Part shown: piece after piece, positions 25,459-39,294 of the stretch
Layout: every line of letters begins with the position of its first letter
Position numbering within the stretch: the first letter of the stretch is position 1
Source of the DNA: Rhizopus arrhizus
Taxonomy: Eukaryota; Mucoromycota; Mucoromycetes; Mucorales; Rhizopodaceae
Reading direction: 5' to 3'
DNA length: 64,000 bases
Assembly (NCBI GenBank): GCA_024220505.1
Contig: JAKZZE010000005.1
Span: forward strand, 186,001-250,000
The notes under the pieces: model-generated
Database searches by the model: none
What the model was told of the DNA's origin: nothing
Seen by the model: only the letters and a program-made list of their open reading frames with translations
Translations under genes and position numbers: made by a program

Positions 25459-25778
25459 GGAAATATCGGCAGTCGGGGCTGTTAACATGAAGCTGAAAGA
25501 GTCTGGAAATTTGAAGAGAAGAAAAGCACCTGAAAAACAATTATCTGTTCCTAAGGTTACTACAGTTGAACACTATCTTCAACTCATTAGCGATACCATG
25601 GATATCATGAATAAATTTCCTGAAATGAAAGGTTACTTTATTATTATGGACAATGCTCCAATTCATGTTCCTGAAATGATTGAACCCATAATTATGCAGC
25701 AAGGTTACACCTCAGTGTATTTTCCACCTTACTCATCCGAATTAAGTCCAAGTTTTCTACTGCGTTTTGGGTTGTTGC
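25459..25778 (+). pseudogene. Direct copy of the transposase DDE C-terminal part
   Basis: Same sequence as 23067-23385 in the opposite orientation: KLKESGNLKRRKAPEK, YFIIMDNAPIHVPEM and SVYFPPYSSELSP. After that the frame continues as SFLLRFGLL, which is not transposase but the reverse complement of the N-terminal coding region, so the catalytic domain is cut short before its final acidic residue. Confidence 0.85.
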
Positions 25779-26266
25779 TCATTGCAAAAGTCAAATGAAG
25801 ATCTCAGCAACGACCAAATGAAGTTTACAAAAATGACCAAATGAATATAAAAAAAGTGACCAATTGAGCCTCAAAAAAATGACCAATTGGTTTCTACATT
25901 TTGACCAATAATTTCAAAAAAATGTCCAATCATCTCACTCATTTAATGTTCCACTTTCTTTGTAAACAGTAAACATAAAGTAGGCTGATATCCTTTCCTC
26001 TTTTTAAAAAAAAAGAAAGGAACGGAGATTGGAATGACTGATTCATTGTTTAAACATCACGTACTCATCTTGACTTCATCTCTTACACAACACACGCTTT
26101 GTGTGATATCAACCTGTCTCTTTTTTAATTCAGGGTAAATCGGAATAATTCATTTGTAAGGTCGAGTTTAAACAGAAAATGGGTGGATGAATTAATTGTT
26201 GAATTTGATGATTATTAAACTAAGCAACAGACAATAAGATATAATGCTTATTTTATTCAATTGTGA

Positions 26267-27689
<1,423 letters not shown>

Positions 27690-28846
27690 CTTTTTTCATT
27701 TAAAGACTGAAAAAGGTAAAAGCAGTCCATCAGGCTTTTTTTTTGCAACAGTAGCAGCAGCGGCATGATTTTCGGACCATAGAAACTTGCCGCTTTTTCT
27801 TTACCTGCTGTGAAACGGTGGGGAAAAAAATCCATTCAATTCAAAAGCATCTTTATTAAACCCTACAGCACAGTGCGATTTATCTTAAGGATACAATTCA
27901 CAAATGCTCAATATTACAAGATGCTTATTATTTTAGATTTGTAGTCAGATTAAACCAAACATGCGATTGGAATAGAAAAAGGTTCTTCACTTTAGATGGC
28001 TATGAATAATTATAAACTGTACATATCTAGATCGCTCACCAGACAATTTTTTTCTCTTTCTTTTTTTGTTTTTGGTGAGCAAGGTAATCACAGGGGCAGA
28101 TTCTTATAGTAAAAAAGATGGTGTGTGTTTTAAAAAGGATTTGGCTATACCAACACGATCCACACACTTTTATTCTGGATGTAAAGACCAAAAAGGCCTT
28201 TTAAATCTCATGAAACATCAGAAGCAAATATAGATACACTCTGACAAATTGCAGTCTTTTGCATCTTTGGATCTCTGTTTGGTTACATGTGAAATATGGC
28301 GTTCAAAACACCAATTTCCAAATTAGTTTAAAAGAAACTACATCAGTAACATTCTGGATAGTTATAAATAGAATCTAGTTGCATCTGTCTTTTTCTTGAA
28401 AATTTTGTATAAAATTAGAAAAGGATATACACAAATATAGAAAACGTAAGATATTAAAGTGAAATTCGATATGAAGCTATAGTTTACATTATCAATAAAA
28501 GTGTCATTAGAACCTTGAAATTCAACATAAATAATTCATATGTGTTGCCATTTTCATTTATCAGCCACACAAGGATCTGTTTGCTTTTGTAAATATAGAT
28601 CAAATCAATGATGAACTCTTTTTTTATCCTTTGCACTTGTCTCAATCTCTAGTAAACCATTCAGTCTTGACTGTTTGTCATATTTCAACGTATCAAAATG
28701 AAGAGTCTTTGTTAGGACGTACAAGAAAACTTTAGACATTTTTTCGAATGCCATGCTTGAATCGATCCCGCGAAAAATAGTATGCGAATATGAATATATT
28801 TTATTAAAAAATGGAAGGTTATGGGATAATTAAATAAAAAAATAGA
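27690..28846. other. Intergenic region upstream of TGS1, no gene recognised
   Basis: About 1.15 kb. It begins with a GCAGCAGCGG-like trinucleotide stretch (27745-27765). A coding-like piece on the plus strand at about 28112-28230 (CFKKDLAIPTRSTHFYSGCK) has no partner exon that I can find. Otherwise AT-rich with no signal. Confidence 0.5.
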
Positions 28847-30914
28847 TTAAACACGTATTTCTTCTTTTTCGATAGCAACATTCTCTATCTTTTCACGAAT
28901 GTCCAAAGTCAGTGAGTTCAAAAGGACAGTATGATCGCTATTGGCTGCACCGTGATCATTGGTCGAAGCTGTAGACACTGTGTTTTGCCGAAAGAGACCT
29001 GGAATGCACGAATCTTGTAATTTGTTTTGAGGCTTGGATATCACATCGTGTGGTCCTATTTCATGCGGTGCATAGAGTATCACATTATCTTTTTGATTCA
29101 TCATCACCAGACTATCAAAAAATACAGTGGACCCCTTTGAAGCCTTTGTGCTAGGCGCAGTCGTGTTGCTGCTCGTACTGCTACTATTCTCAGCGAATTT
29201 ATGCACGGATTGAGAATTGTGGTATGTTGAAGGTGTGCTTGTGTTTGAATCCTCTTGGGAGTCATCGTGCTCTCTTTCTTTATCCACTGGTAATGAAGAT
29301 AGTGGGATCGCGTCCTCATTCACTAAACTTGCTTTTTTTACTTTTGGAGACTTATAGGTTGATTTGACCGAGTCAAATTCTTCGGTTAATCTTCCAAGGG
29401 GTTTGATGGTGATTGAAGATGAGGTGGGTCGGTGTAGGTTGGGTAGACTGGCGTTGGGTTCTTGAAGGCTATCGTATGATGGAGGCATCTTGAAATGACT
29501 GTCTGTATTTCTTCTTTGTATCTTTTTATCCATGGCCTGTGAGATGGAAGGTAGTGGATGATGATTGATTTCGTCATTAAAGTAGCCTAGACAGAACACA
29601 TACAAATACTATTAATAGCATGAACTAGACATAACATCAACCTGCATACTCTTTTCTCCGGCCATTGATCTACTACTGACAGTAGTGCATGGTCCCAGCA
29701 GAGGCTTTGAAAAATTAGGTGAGGTAGGACTAGTGAAATCATTGTAATAGTAATAATTGGCTTCTTCTTGATTGTGGTAAGCTAAGTCAATAGAACCATT
29801 AGAGGTTGAATAAGTGCCGACGAGTATAACTGATTCTTGTGTGTAAACATCTTTAAATTGTATGGTTGATTTGACGCCCTTCATGTTTATCTCTGCATTA
29901 ATCATATAGGAAACACTGATGATTCTACCATTCAGTGGGAATATTGTCGGAGGTGTGCTTGAAGGAATTGTTAGTGATACAGTAGAAGATTGGCAAGTAG
30001 GATGATCGATAGTGTTGATATCCACGAATGCTTCTGCTATAATCTTTTTGTCTATTACTCTTTTTTATAGATGAGTTAATCTATAAGAAAATAAAGTAGT
30101 CAAGCTTACTTTGGGTTATTGGTTTTATAAATCACTTGAATAAATGATATCTTTAAGCCCTTTGGCTTATTCATTGGAGGAAAATGAAGTATGTTATATT
30201 CAACAGGTATTGTTTCACCTAATCATATCGTTAGCACCAACATATTCTTACTGCAGCTATATACCAGGCAGAAAAGCAGATCTTGGACATTTGATATTCC
30301 ACTGAGTTAACTGTATGTTGTTAAGGAATCCGATATGACAAGTTGAGTTGATTTCATTTGAAAAGTCAGGAAGATCTACATCAATTATGTCCAACAATTT
30401 GATTCTTTGAACAACAGCTGATAATGTTTGTGCTATTTTATGCTTTGGTTTTTTATGTGTTGCTGTTAGAGTATAATAAATGTCTGCTACTTTTTGTATC
30501 TGAGAAAGACAGAGTAAGAATAGGGATGATGTAATCATTTAATCTTTTTTACTTTAACCGAACTTGGCAAGTTGTTATTATCAGGTATTTTAAATTCAAA
30601 ATCAAATTGACAAAAATCTTCTGGTTTAAAAACAGTATATTTTTGACCTGCACTACTCGGTAAAGCAAGTAATTTTGATTCATCAATCAACACAACTTTC
30701 TCTCCCTGTCCTTCAATTAGTCCTTTAAATGTGATTGAAATGTGCTGAACATTAATTGGTTTTGAAATATCTAATACGATTTGTCCTAAAAGCATGATTA
30801 CTTATTTATCGCTCTATTTGTTACAATGTTTATTGTACCTTTTATTGTCTCTCCTGGGAAATAATATTCTTTTCCTTCTCCTAATTGTATTTTAATTTCA
30901 TTTGATTTTTTCAT
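28847..30914 (-). CDS. Alpha-arrestin (ART/Rim8-like adaptor) with PPxY motif, six exons
   Basis: Arrestin-fold adaptors recruit Nedd4/Rsp5 ubiquitin ligases to membrane cargo. Minus-strand exons 30839-30914, 30553-30785, 30265-30499, 30110-30218, 29650-30059 and 28847-29586 join in phase to 600 residues. The N-terminal arrestin domain starts NEIKIQLGEGKEYYFPGETI, then ISKPINVQHISITFKG, and FKPEDFCQFDFEFKIPDN; the C-terminal arrestin half has GETIPVEYNILHFPP and ISFIQVIYKTNNP. The tail is Ser/Thr-rich and contains MPPSYDSL, a PY motif. The fifth donor (AAG A|GTATGC) was chosen because it keeps the next exon open; CAG|GTTGAT would not. Which arrestin-related subfamily it belongs to cannot be told. 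Confidence 0.85.
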
Positions 30915-32744
30915 AATAAAAATATAAAAATAAGAAAAAAGAAAAGAAAAAGAGAAAAATCTTTAAAAAACGCCTCAGAGAAAGAGCAACATCGAAACGT
31001 TACACAATAATGAATGAGAAAAATTCTCGTATTCTTGTTAGCGGCTAAATGCTACCTATTGAACACTTTGATTTATTTGGCATATGAAAATACTACCTTA
31101 ACTAAATCACAATAGCGAAATTTACACAAGGTTCGCATCACGAAACAAAATTGTCTTTATCCTACCATAGGACGATCCATGCCACTGAAATAACAATACG
31201 CGATCACTGTTACCATGCCATTTTTGATAGATTTACCTAGTGCAAAATACTCTAACAAATGAGCAAAGTCACAAAGATTAATAACAAGTATAACTTAATT
31301 TTTCCACTGAAAAAATAATTTAGTTACCTGTAGGATGACTAAAACTTATATATTTCTGAAAGCATAACAAACTGTGCATTAATAACTGCATAATTTGACT
31401 TTAATAAAAATAACAGCAAACCTAATCAGGCAATTATCTAAAGAAATCAGGTTGACAGAAACAACTAAAACAGCCATAACCATTGATGTAAGAGAAGTAT
31501 ATGAAATCAACAAAACTTTCTCTTGTAAAAAAACCAGAATAACCCAAAAAACAATTAAAAATTTTCGTATTTTATTATATGTTTATTATTATTATAGAAT
31601 TGAAACTATAACTCTCTTGATTTAAACTATTGCGTAGCCAATTGTTTATGATCTTCAGTAACCTCTTAAATGGTCAGGCAGTTTAGGAAACAACCTGTAT
31701 GCCCTTATTATTTCACTCAAGATCATCATGTCTTTACATATCCTCAGGAAAGGAGAGTTTTATTAACTCTGCGACTAATAAAGGATATGGAATATACCTC
31801 CATTGATCGCAAAATAAAAAAGAATGGTCATTTCTAAATTAGAAGAGCATTTTAACCAAGAGAATGAGTTTAAAAGGCTCAGAATCAATATCCATTATCC
31901 TATTCGACAAGAATCATCGCGTTCCATACAAAAGATCTAGGAATTGCTTGGCAAATACGTTCATTTTGAAAGCTGTATTTCTCCTTTTTCATATTCTATT
32001 TGTCTAAAATCCATGCATACATTGAAGGGAAAACCTCTTTACATAAAAGTAAAGTTTGGAGAAAGAAAGGATGGGCTCATACGAAACATGTTTTTATCCA
32101 CGAGTATCCTCTTGAAAATGCCTTGCCCTTTTGGGAGATGATGAAGGAAAGAAAATGATCCCAATATATGATGAGCATATGTATCCCGAGCTCGTCTTGA
32201 CAAGAAACCTCAAAACCATCAGAGCAGAAGTATCTAAAAATCAAAAGTACCTTTGCGACTTTATTCAATCAGCAAAAACAGCTATAATCAAAGCAGCAGT
32301 AAAAATTAAGCTAAGCAATAGAAAATTAAAGTTGAATGTTCAATTAATTAAAGATATATATTGGATAGTATGATCATTTTGAGGCTTCTGTCTCTTTCTT
32401 TCCTTCAAAATCAAAGGATGCCAATTGAGGTCAAGCCCAATTAAATTGCATCCTTGGCCATGTTGACTTGTAGCACGATTACATTCAACTCTGAAAGCTG
32501 TCTATATTTATTTTATTTATTTATTTTTTTGTAATTGCCTTGTTTTTAACAGAAACTAAAGTAATTCAAAATTGGAAGGAATCATTCAAATGTTGCTAGT
32601 TAAACAAATGCATAATTAGTAAAAAGTTTTTTATTTTTTTTGTGAGCAACAATAACAAAAAATTATGTCACTTGACTATTGTTTTTTTTTTCTTCTTGAG
32701 TTCTTCCTCCTCTTCTCTTTTTTTTTTATTACTTTTTCTTTCTA
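30915..32744. other. Intergenic region with possible coding relics
   Basis: About 1.8 kb. A plus-strand open stretch at 31395-31625 and broken stretches from 31830 to 32371 (for example LEEHFNQENEFKRLRINIHY) have protein-like composition but frequent stops and no motif. I see no functional gene. Confidence 0.45.
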
Positions 32745-33294
32745 ATGTCTTTTTTCAGATCACCAAGTGATTACACTGGTGCCCCTCCATGGCCTTCTCT
32801 TTATTGGCCTTTTGGACCAGGATTTGATCCTTTAAATATGGTAGCAGATATTTCACACTCTTTATACTATTTAAAAGGTAATTTGCAGAAATAGTGCACA
32901 GACACATTAATTTTTAATTCAACAAAAGATATATGGAGATTTACAATGATTTGGTCTTTATTATTCTCGCTTTTTATTTACTTACCAGCAGGTATGTAGA
33001 TAAATGCTCTGTGTTAGATATACCAATATAATCTAAATAGGGATATGGGCTTTTTTTATGTTTGCAAAATCTCGTACCTTGAATTGGCATATTTTAGTCT
33101 TGATCCCTTTTCTCTTTGTGATAGGAGGAGCAATAGCTTCGTTTGTTATCAGTAGCATCATTGGTGTTGCAATTGCAGTTGTTTATAATGCAGGATTCTT
33201 TGTTATGTCAACCTGGATACCATTCTTATGGGCTTTAATTCACATTTTAATTGTCATCATAGGCTCCTATTCAACAATTACTGCTATTTTATAA
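32745..33294 (+). CDS. TMEM170-like small membrane protein, three exons
   Basis: Exons 32745-32877, 32929-32991 and 33041-33294 give 149 residues. The N-terminus is PPWPSLYWPFGPG-rich and cytosolic-looking, followed by a short helix (MVADISHSLYYLKDIWRF) and three hydrophobic segments: TMIWSLLFSLFIYLPAGIWA, ILVLIPFLFVIGGAIASFVI and the long C-terminal stretch to ITAIL. Order and length fit TMEM170, an ER and nuclear-envelope protein that in animals affects ER sheet formation. It converges with alpha-amylase, 271 bp apart. Confidence 0.75.
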
Positions 33295-33565
33295 AACATA
33301 TGAATATACCCCCTTCTTACAGAAATGATTGCCTTAGACGCTCATATATTTATTTTTAACGCTTTATAAATTATACTCTATTCTTAATTATATACTTATT
33401 AAGCTCAATTGCGTTTTACAATGAAGCAGTAACACTACAAAACGACTTGAACTTTTTTATATTGAACGCTAAAGAGAAATAAAAGCCTATGTTTTTTAAA
33501 TATAGATAATAGAAATATGTAATTTATTCAATAAATTTAGGTCCGTTTTTAAAATGAATCGATCC

Positions 33566-34954
33566 TTAGTTCTTTTGGAATATGGCAGGGTTTCCATTCT
33601 GCAATTGGAATGTGATCTGATTATTTTGAACAGTAACAGATTTGTTGGAGAACACATCAGTCAAAGTATCTCCATTAGAGAATGAGCCAGCCTTTACAGT
33701 AATTGTGTTTGTTGATCCTTGACCATAGTTGTTGACAACCACCAGAGAGCCACCTCTTTGGAACACATAGACGTTATCGGTTTGAGCAATTCCCATATTT
33801 ACTGTGGAGTTTGAGCCCTTGCGTGCCTTGACAAGAGCAGTGACAAACTTGTACATATCAGACGTGGTCGAGTAACCAGTAGTCCATAAGACCTCTCTGT
33901 TGTTAGGATCGTTACCACCCTTGAAAGATTGCTCTGTACCATAGTACAAGACAGGGATACCTTGGACCATGAAAGAATAAGCAAGAGCATTCTTGACGAG
34001 ACTTTGATCAGCTTTGGATAACAAGCGAGGTTGATCGTGATTGTCAATAAAGTTGACCAAGACATCAATGTCTTTAAAGTTTCCATTTTTAATATCAGAA
34101 AAGCCAGAACTTAAACGGCTCATGGTACGGGATTTGGTGAATACATCATAGACTGGATAATACAATGGGTAGTTGAGTAAAGAAGGAACATGCTGCTGAT
34201 AGGGTGAGACATAAGAAACATCGCCGCTAAGCACTTCTCCGGTAGCAAATACACCAGCAGCAGAGACATAACCATCCCAGAAATCTTTACGAATGTGCTT
34301 CACAGTATCGATTCGAAGACCATCAAAGCCATAATCAGATACCCAACCAGAAACAATCGAATTCAATTTGCTAACAATGGCCGAGTCTTCAGTGTTGATA
34401 TCAGGCAAACCAGAAATCCAGCACTGTTCAATAGAGTTCTGGTCGTTGTAATTGATATCACAGGCTCTGTGGTATTCAGAGCTTTGACCGAACGTGTAGC
34501 CAGAATAGTCACCGCCTGATGAAGGAGTGCCAGCATGATTAGCAACAACGTCCAGCATAACGTACATGTTCTTTGCATGAGCAGCCGCAACCAACTTTTT
34601 CAAGTCATCAGCAGTTCCAAAATGCTCATTTATTTGAGAAAAGTCAGAAGCCCAATAGCCATGGTAACCTCCATTCACATTTTTGGGGATAGGTGATATC
34701 CAGATAGCATCAAATCCCATTCCGGCAATGTAATCCAAGTGATTAATGATTCCTTGGAATGTTCCGCCACAGTAATCACTCAGGTTAGAGCAGCCATTGG
34801 TATCATCAGTCGATTTTGCAAATCGATCAGTTAACAATTGGTAAATGACTCGGTTCTCCCAGTCGCTGGCCGAGGCTCGCTTGATGACAGGCACAGATTG
34901 TACGACTAAGGGTAAAAGGAAGACGCTGCAAAGGAGACTTAAGAAGGACTTCAT
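33566..34954 (-). CDS. amyA: Secreted alpha-amylase, GH13 (Taka-amylase type), Rhizopus
   Basis: Endo-hydrolysis of alpha-1,4-glucan outside the cell. Single exon, 462 residues. Residues 1-20 are a signal peptide (SFLSLLCSVFLLPLVVQS), with a KR at 25-26 that could be a propeptide site. The GH13 barrel motifs are complete: DVVANH (135-140), GLRIDTVKH with the nucleophile Asp216, the acid/base Glu240 in ATGEVL, and FIDNHDQPR with the third Asp at 307. Four-Cys pattern includes NGCSNLSDYCGG. A C-terminal beta domain ends NPAIFQKN. There is no starch-binding domain, as in the known Rhizopus oryzae enzyme, which this sequence strongly resembles from memory. A TATATATA lies about 50 bp upstream of the ATG. 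It has no introns, unlike most neighbours. Confidence 0.98.
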   Translation of the reverse strand: MKSFLSLLCSVFLLPLVVQSVPVIKRASASDWENRVIYQLLTDRFAKSTDDTNGCSNLSDYCGGTFQGIINHLDYIAGMGFDAIWISPIPKNVNGGYHGYWASDFSQINEHFGTADDLKKLVAAAHAKNMYVMLDVVANHAGTPSSGGDYSGYTFGQSSEYHRACDINYNDQNSIEQCWISGLPDINTEDSAIVSKLNSIVSGWVSDYGFDGLRIDTVKHIRKDFWDGYVSAAGVFATGEVLSGDVSYVSPYQQHVPSLLNYPLYYPVYDVFTKSRTMSRLSSGFSDIKNGNFKDIDVLVNFIDNHDQPRLLSKADQSLVKNALAYSFMVQGIPVLYYGTEQSFKGGNDPNNREVLWTTGYSTTSDMYKFVTALVKARKGSNSTVNMGIAQTDNVYVFQRGGSLVVVNNYGQGSTNTITVKAGSFSNGDTLTDVFSNKSVTVQNNQITFQLQNGNPAIFQKN

Positions 34955-35004
34955 AATTTTTAATTTGATATGTTTTGATAAAAAAGAAGAGGTACAATTA
35001 CAGC

Positions 35005-35012
35005 TATATATA
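35005..35012 (-). promoter_or_regulatory. TATA box of the alpha-amylase gene
   Basis: TATATATA on the strand of the amylase gene, about 50 bp before its ATG, in the expected position for a strong regulated promoter with a short leader. Confidence 0.55.
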
Positions 35013-38000
35013 AGTATTTTAATGTGGCAGTAAAAGATGTAAAGTAGTACACCTTACATAATAAAAAAAAGGGTAAATGCAGAATATAAAATGGGAATGA
35101 TTTATTAATGTTAGACAATGACACAGACAGATTGGAGAAGCAATCGAATGAAACATAATTTAGTTTACTTGTACATGTAAGCGTGATTTAGAATCCCAAA
35201 CCTATATTATCTTTCTTTTCTGCTTCTTTTTTAGTATGTTACTATAGACATGGCAAACTTAAATACTTTATGGATTTATCTTAAAGACTATTAATTTAAA
35301 ATACAGAGACAACTATAGTACTTGTTAGCTTTATAGCTCAACAAATAGTCCTCGTTCTGAGACTAATACTGTAATTTCCCATGTCGACTTATGATCAGCA
35401 CACTTTGTGATATCTTTGCTATAATTCATATAAAATGTGAAACGTTATCCAGGTTGATGTATTCCCTGGGCATTATTTACATCTACGTCCCTCAACATTC
35501 TGTGTTTTCCCATTTACTGAAAAACCCTGAATTCTAGTTCTACCCGATCTTATTGTAAAAAGTGTTGTCTAAAATAAACAAACATAAAGAAATGTTATGA
35601 CTTTGTAGTTTACTGCAAAAAATATTTCCCTTACACAGTCGATTATTCTGTAATGAAGACTTCTGTCATTCTATTCAATTATGTTCTGTATAACCATTCA
35701 TTTGTATTGGTAAGTATTGGAATATATTGGAAGCACTGTCAGTTATTTTATTTTTTGCATAACAAGCCAGTAGCTTACCGCGTTTTTTAATTGTATCACG
35801 GTCAGGGCATAATTTAGAAACATTGCACAAAATCCAGTTTCATTTACCCGTAGTTATTTCTTTTTATGTTAATGACGTTGGTTTTCTATTATACGATTCC
35901 TACAATGCATTTGTACAACTGTGATTCAATAAATGCTAGTAACTCTATGCTTGGTTCTCTGCTCTCACTCCCAATTTTAAATATTTCATGTGAACGTTTA
36001 TTCTCATAAAAACAGACGGTATCAATATCATTGAAACCTAACAGTCATTGACTCTTAATCTTTCAAAAAGGTAATCAAACGTCTAGCTAATGTATACCTG
36101 CTTTGGCGTAACTGTTCATCAATATATCAAGATTCTGCTTGAGGCTGACCAAAAAACTTACATTGCAAATACCTAATGTTGTTTTGGAGGTTATGTTTGA
36201 AATTCAGCAAATTGTATTATTTTAGCTGATATGTTCATACTGGCTCTTAAATCAAGACTCGATTTGCTTAGTATCTGTATTAATCAATATCCTTTTTTAG
36301 GATTATCATTGTACATGTTTCAACAAAAAATAAAGCAGTAAGGCTAATTTAAAATATTCAATTGCTTGTATTCATTTACTGTAAGACATTGAATCCACGA
36401 TGATTCGATAGGTAATTTCGGTAAAAATGTGAAATATGTGAAATATGTGATATATGTGAGAACTAAAGTGCAGTAGAATAAATATAAAAGACGTTATCCG
36501 ATTTTAGCATAATTGTATTGGTAATGATGAACGATACAGTCAACAGAAATAAACGCGCCATAAGGATGTTCTTTAAGGAGAATATTTGAAAAGATTTTGT
36601 TAAAACTGACTTATTAAGTTTGTACCAGCTCAAAGGTCCCTAGAAATTTTATAAATACAAAAATTCTGGTAAAATAGACAATGAATCAAACATGGTACTC
36701 TGAATTTGGCCACAAAAACTCCCGTAGGTTTGTGATCGTTGAGGGAGGAGAAGGGGAAAATTACGAATTATGTGAACTTTTAATTTGTAAATACTCATAT
36801 ACTTATCGATAACATGTACAACTTGGAAAGAAAGTGAGTATCATGTTAATATAATCATTGGCATAATTGAAAAGAATAAAAATAGAATCTTTTCATCCTC
36901 ATAATCAGAAAACCAATAGAGTTACAAAGTACTAAATCAAAAAAATTTTAGCAACCTTTTAGGTCTCCAAGGACCTATGTAAATTCTTGAAATGAATAGG
37001 CAATTAAGATATCTTTTTTTTTTATTATAAAAGTATTCTTCTTTGCAAACTATACAATATTTTTTTGATAAAATAGCAATAGCCTTTTTTTTGTTATTCT
37101 TTTCTTATTTTATGAATAGTATGTTGAGATTCCTTTTTTTTTTTCAGGAACGTTTTTACAAGATTTTAAGTAAGTTTCCTAGAGTTTTTTTTTTATCAGG
37201 TACTATTAAGTAACTCTTTTTATTGAAGAATTTTAAGTTAGTATGCTATGCAATATAGCATTTCTAATCCACTTATAAAATCATTAAGCAGCTTTATTCT
37301 ACGTTTAATCGTAATAATTAATCATATGCAATAACTGTATAACAAGATATTTATATGTACGTATATTTAGTAACAAAAAAACGTTTTTTAGTAGCAAAGC
37401 TCAAGATAGTCCAAAAAGCCAGGAAGTCAGGCGGTTTTCCTAAACAACTACTTTGACTGTTTGTTTAATTTGTGAACAGTACATATATTGGAAAGGTTGA
37501 TTGAATAGGCATACTTGAAATTTCTCAGAAGTAAAATTAAAAGGGAAAATCGAAAAGTGATAAAAGTTTAGTATACTCTAATCATATAAGGGCCGGGAAT
37601 TTCTTAAACTCTTCTTGATGGAACACAGGTAGTAATCATTTCACCTTGTCAGCAAGCCTTGACGAGTATATTTGAACACATTATAACCCCATTTCTTTCT
37701 GAAAAATTTCAGTACTTTATACCATTGTGAGAAAACGCATTTTATTTGCTTCTATGTTATTTGTGTATGAAATCCCTAAGAAGGTTGAAATTACACTACT
37801 TAAACCAAAAGATAATCCGGACTCTGTCCCCAGAATTATTGAGACTAGTGAAGCTCCTCCTGTAGAGCATCTTTATAACTTTATTCAACGCTCCGTAAAT
37901 CTTTTTAATAAATGTTGAAACAAAGAGCTCATATAAATATCTTGTTATATCGTTATTGTATATGATTAATTATTACGGTTAAGCGTACTTCAATAAATTG

Positions 38001-38350
38001 ACCAATTTATTTCCTTTTTTTGGATTAGACTAACCTGAAAAAATATGAATTACTTTCTAAATTCTAATCTGCGTTTTCAAAGATTTGTCCAAATGACGGT
38101 GGAAGTACTGTAGCAACAAATCAATACAACTGATGCCGCCAGTGATTTTTATATCCGCGTTAACAAAAGTTTAAAGCACGACATATTTTATCATCGTTAC
38201 ACAATATGACGTGGACAAGATTTTTGGTGTTTTTTTTCAACAAAGGTACACAATTTCCTCATTGAATCACATTTGTATATAAAATGGTAGTTTTAAGTCT
38301 TGTCAGAACATGTTTTGATTACTGCTAACGTATTATGGAACCGCCATATA
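35013..38350. other. Long region without a recognised gene, containing a transposon tail
   Basis: About 3.3 kb, AT-rich. It has short direct repeats (GTGAAATATGTGAAATATGTG near 36430-36457) and homopolymer T runs near 37015 and 37133. Its 3' part (37700-38113) is a transposon remnant listed separately. The rest shows no convincing frame on either strand. Confidence 0.5.
37727..38113 (+). pseudogene. Tc1/mariner remnant: transposase tail plus right terminus
   Basis: An open stretch ending HLYNFIQRSVNLFNKC resembles the C-terminal tail region of Tc1-type transposases, and 170 bp further on TGTCCAAATGACGGTGGAAG followed by TACTGTA (38085-38113) is the reverse complement of the terminal repeat seen at 22359. 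This is the right end of a decayed element; no catalytic block is left. Confidence 0.55.
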
Positions 38351-38352
38351 GG

Positions 38353-39181
38353 CTAATGAAAGTAGAGGAAACCTGCTGAGTCAAGAAAGCAGTTTTATCA
38401 TACAAGACGTAGAAGCGGGCGTTGCTGGAAATGTAGAAGACAGAACAAGAAATAACAACGCTATACGTGATTATTTTGAACAGTCAAGGTAATGAAGACG
38501 AAAATAATAATGGAAGTTCGTAAAATGCTCTAGTCATGTTATTTAAACTTTCCCATTTGCATTTAGTCATCCTATAGCAGCATTTTTCTTTTTAGCATTT
38601 CGCTTAGGTGCCATCCTTACTTACTTGTTAGGCACAATATTCTCTGATAATTTTACTCTTATTTTTGTTGTAACTATTCTTTTGTTGGCCTTTGATTTTT
38701 GGACAGTAAAAAACGTTTCAGGAAGACTATTGGTTGGTTTGCGTTGGTGGAATGAAATTCAACCGGACGGGTCAAATAAATGGGTATTTGAAAGTGCACA
38801 TGTAAGCTCAATATTTATTTTAATCCCACCGTAAAATATAGACTTAAGTATGTTTGTTTACAGCCGAACCGCAAGCCTAACAGCGCTGATTCTCGTTTGT
38901 TTTGGGCTGTTCTTTATGGCACCCCTATTATATGGGTATTGCTTGCTTTATCCTGTATACTTACATTTAAACCTTCTTGGTTGGTGATAGTGGCTGTTGC
39001 AATTGTCTTGAGCGGAGCCAACATGTATGGATACACTCAATGTGATAAGGATGCTAAGCGAAAGTGGGCAACGTCAATGGCCACACAGTCCGCTTTAGGG
39101 ACATTAAGTAGTGGAGCAACCGGCCTCTTAGGACGTGCTGTATCTTCAGGCATAGGAAGTTTCTTTAGTGGTCGCCGATAA
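38353..39181 (+). CDS. TVP23: Golgi membrane protein TVP23 (5' end incomplete)
   Basis: Late-Golgi/TGN membrane protein acting in vesicle traffic. Exons: about 38353-38488, 38567-38801 and 38864-39181. The frame begins with an acidic cytosolic part ([20 protein letters not shown]), then [20 protein letters not shown], hydrophobic segments, the family signature [28 protein letters not shown] and two more membrane segments ([31 protein letters not shown]), ending in a Gly/Ser-rich tail. The start codon is not resolved: the frame is open back to an AG at 38350, so a short upstream exon carrying the ATG is likely. Confidence 0.9.
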
Positions 39182-39294
39182 AATTGTTTCCTTTTGACAT
39201 AAAGAAAGTTTCTTAAAGTATGGTTATAAAATATGTGCCTTTTTTATATAATCTTAAAGCTGTCTAGCTTTTATTCTAAACCTTTACTTTTTTA

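Larger units (their letters stand above)
22359..25935. mobile_element. Palindromic (foldback) Tc1/mariner-derived element with internal cargo
   Basis: The left end begins after TA with CAGTGCTTCCACCGTCATTTG and runs into a subterminal block to about 22550. The right end (about 25785-25925) is the reverse complement of that block but loses the last about 22 bases of the terminus, having TGTCCAATCATCTC instead. Inside, 23067-23385 and 25459-25778 are near-identical inverted copies of the transposase C-terminal half. The right copy is followed by 28 bases that are the reverse complement of the transposase N-terminal region, so both halves derive from one element arranged head to head; about 520 bp of N-terminal sequence is missing from the right half. 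The middle, 23386-25458, is unrelated cargo. The element is probably immobile without help in trans. Confidence 0.75.

Noticed and set aside
30915..32744. A gene between arrestin and the TMEM170-like gene
   Set aside because: Pieces at 31395-31625 and 31830-32371 look protein-like but have stops in all frames and no splice pattern that removes them.
34295..34590. Frames opposite or out of phase with alpha-amylase
   Set aside because: Shadows of a single-exon gene with strong codon bias.
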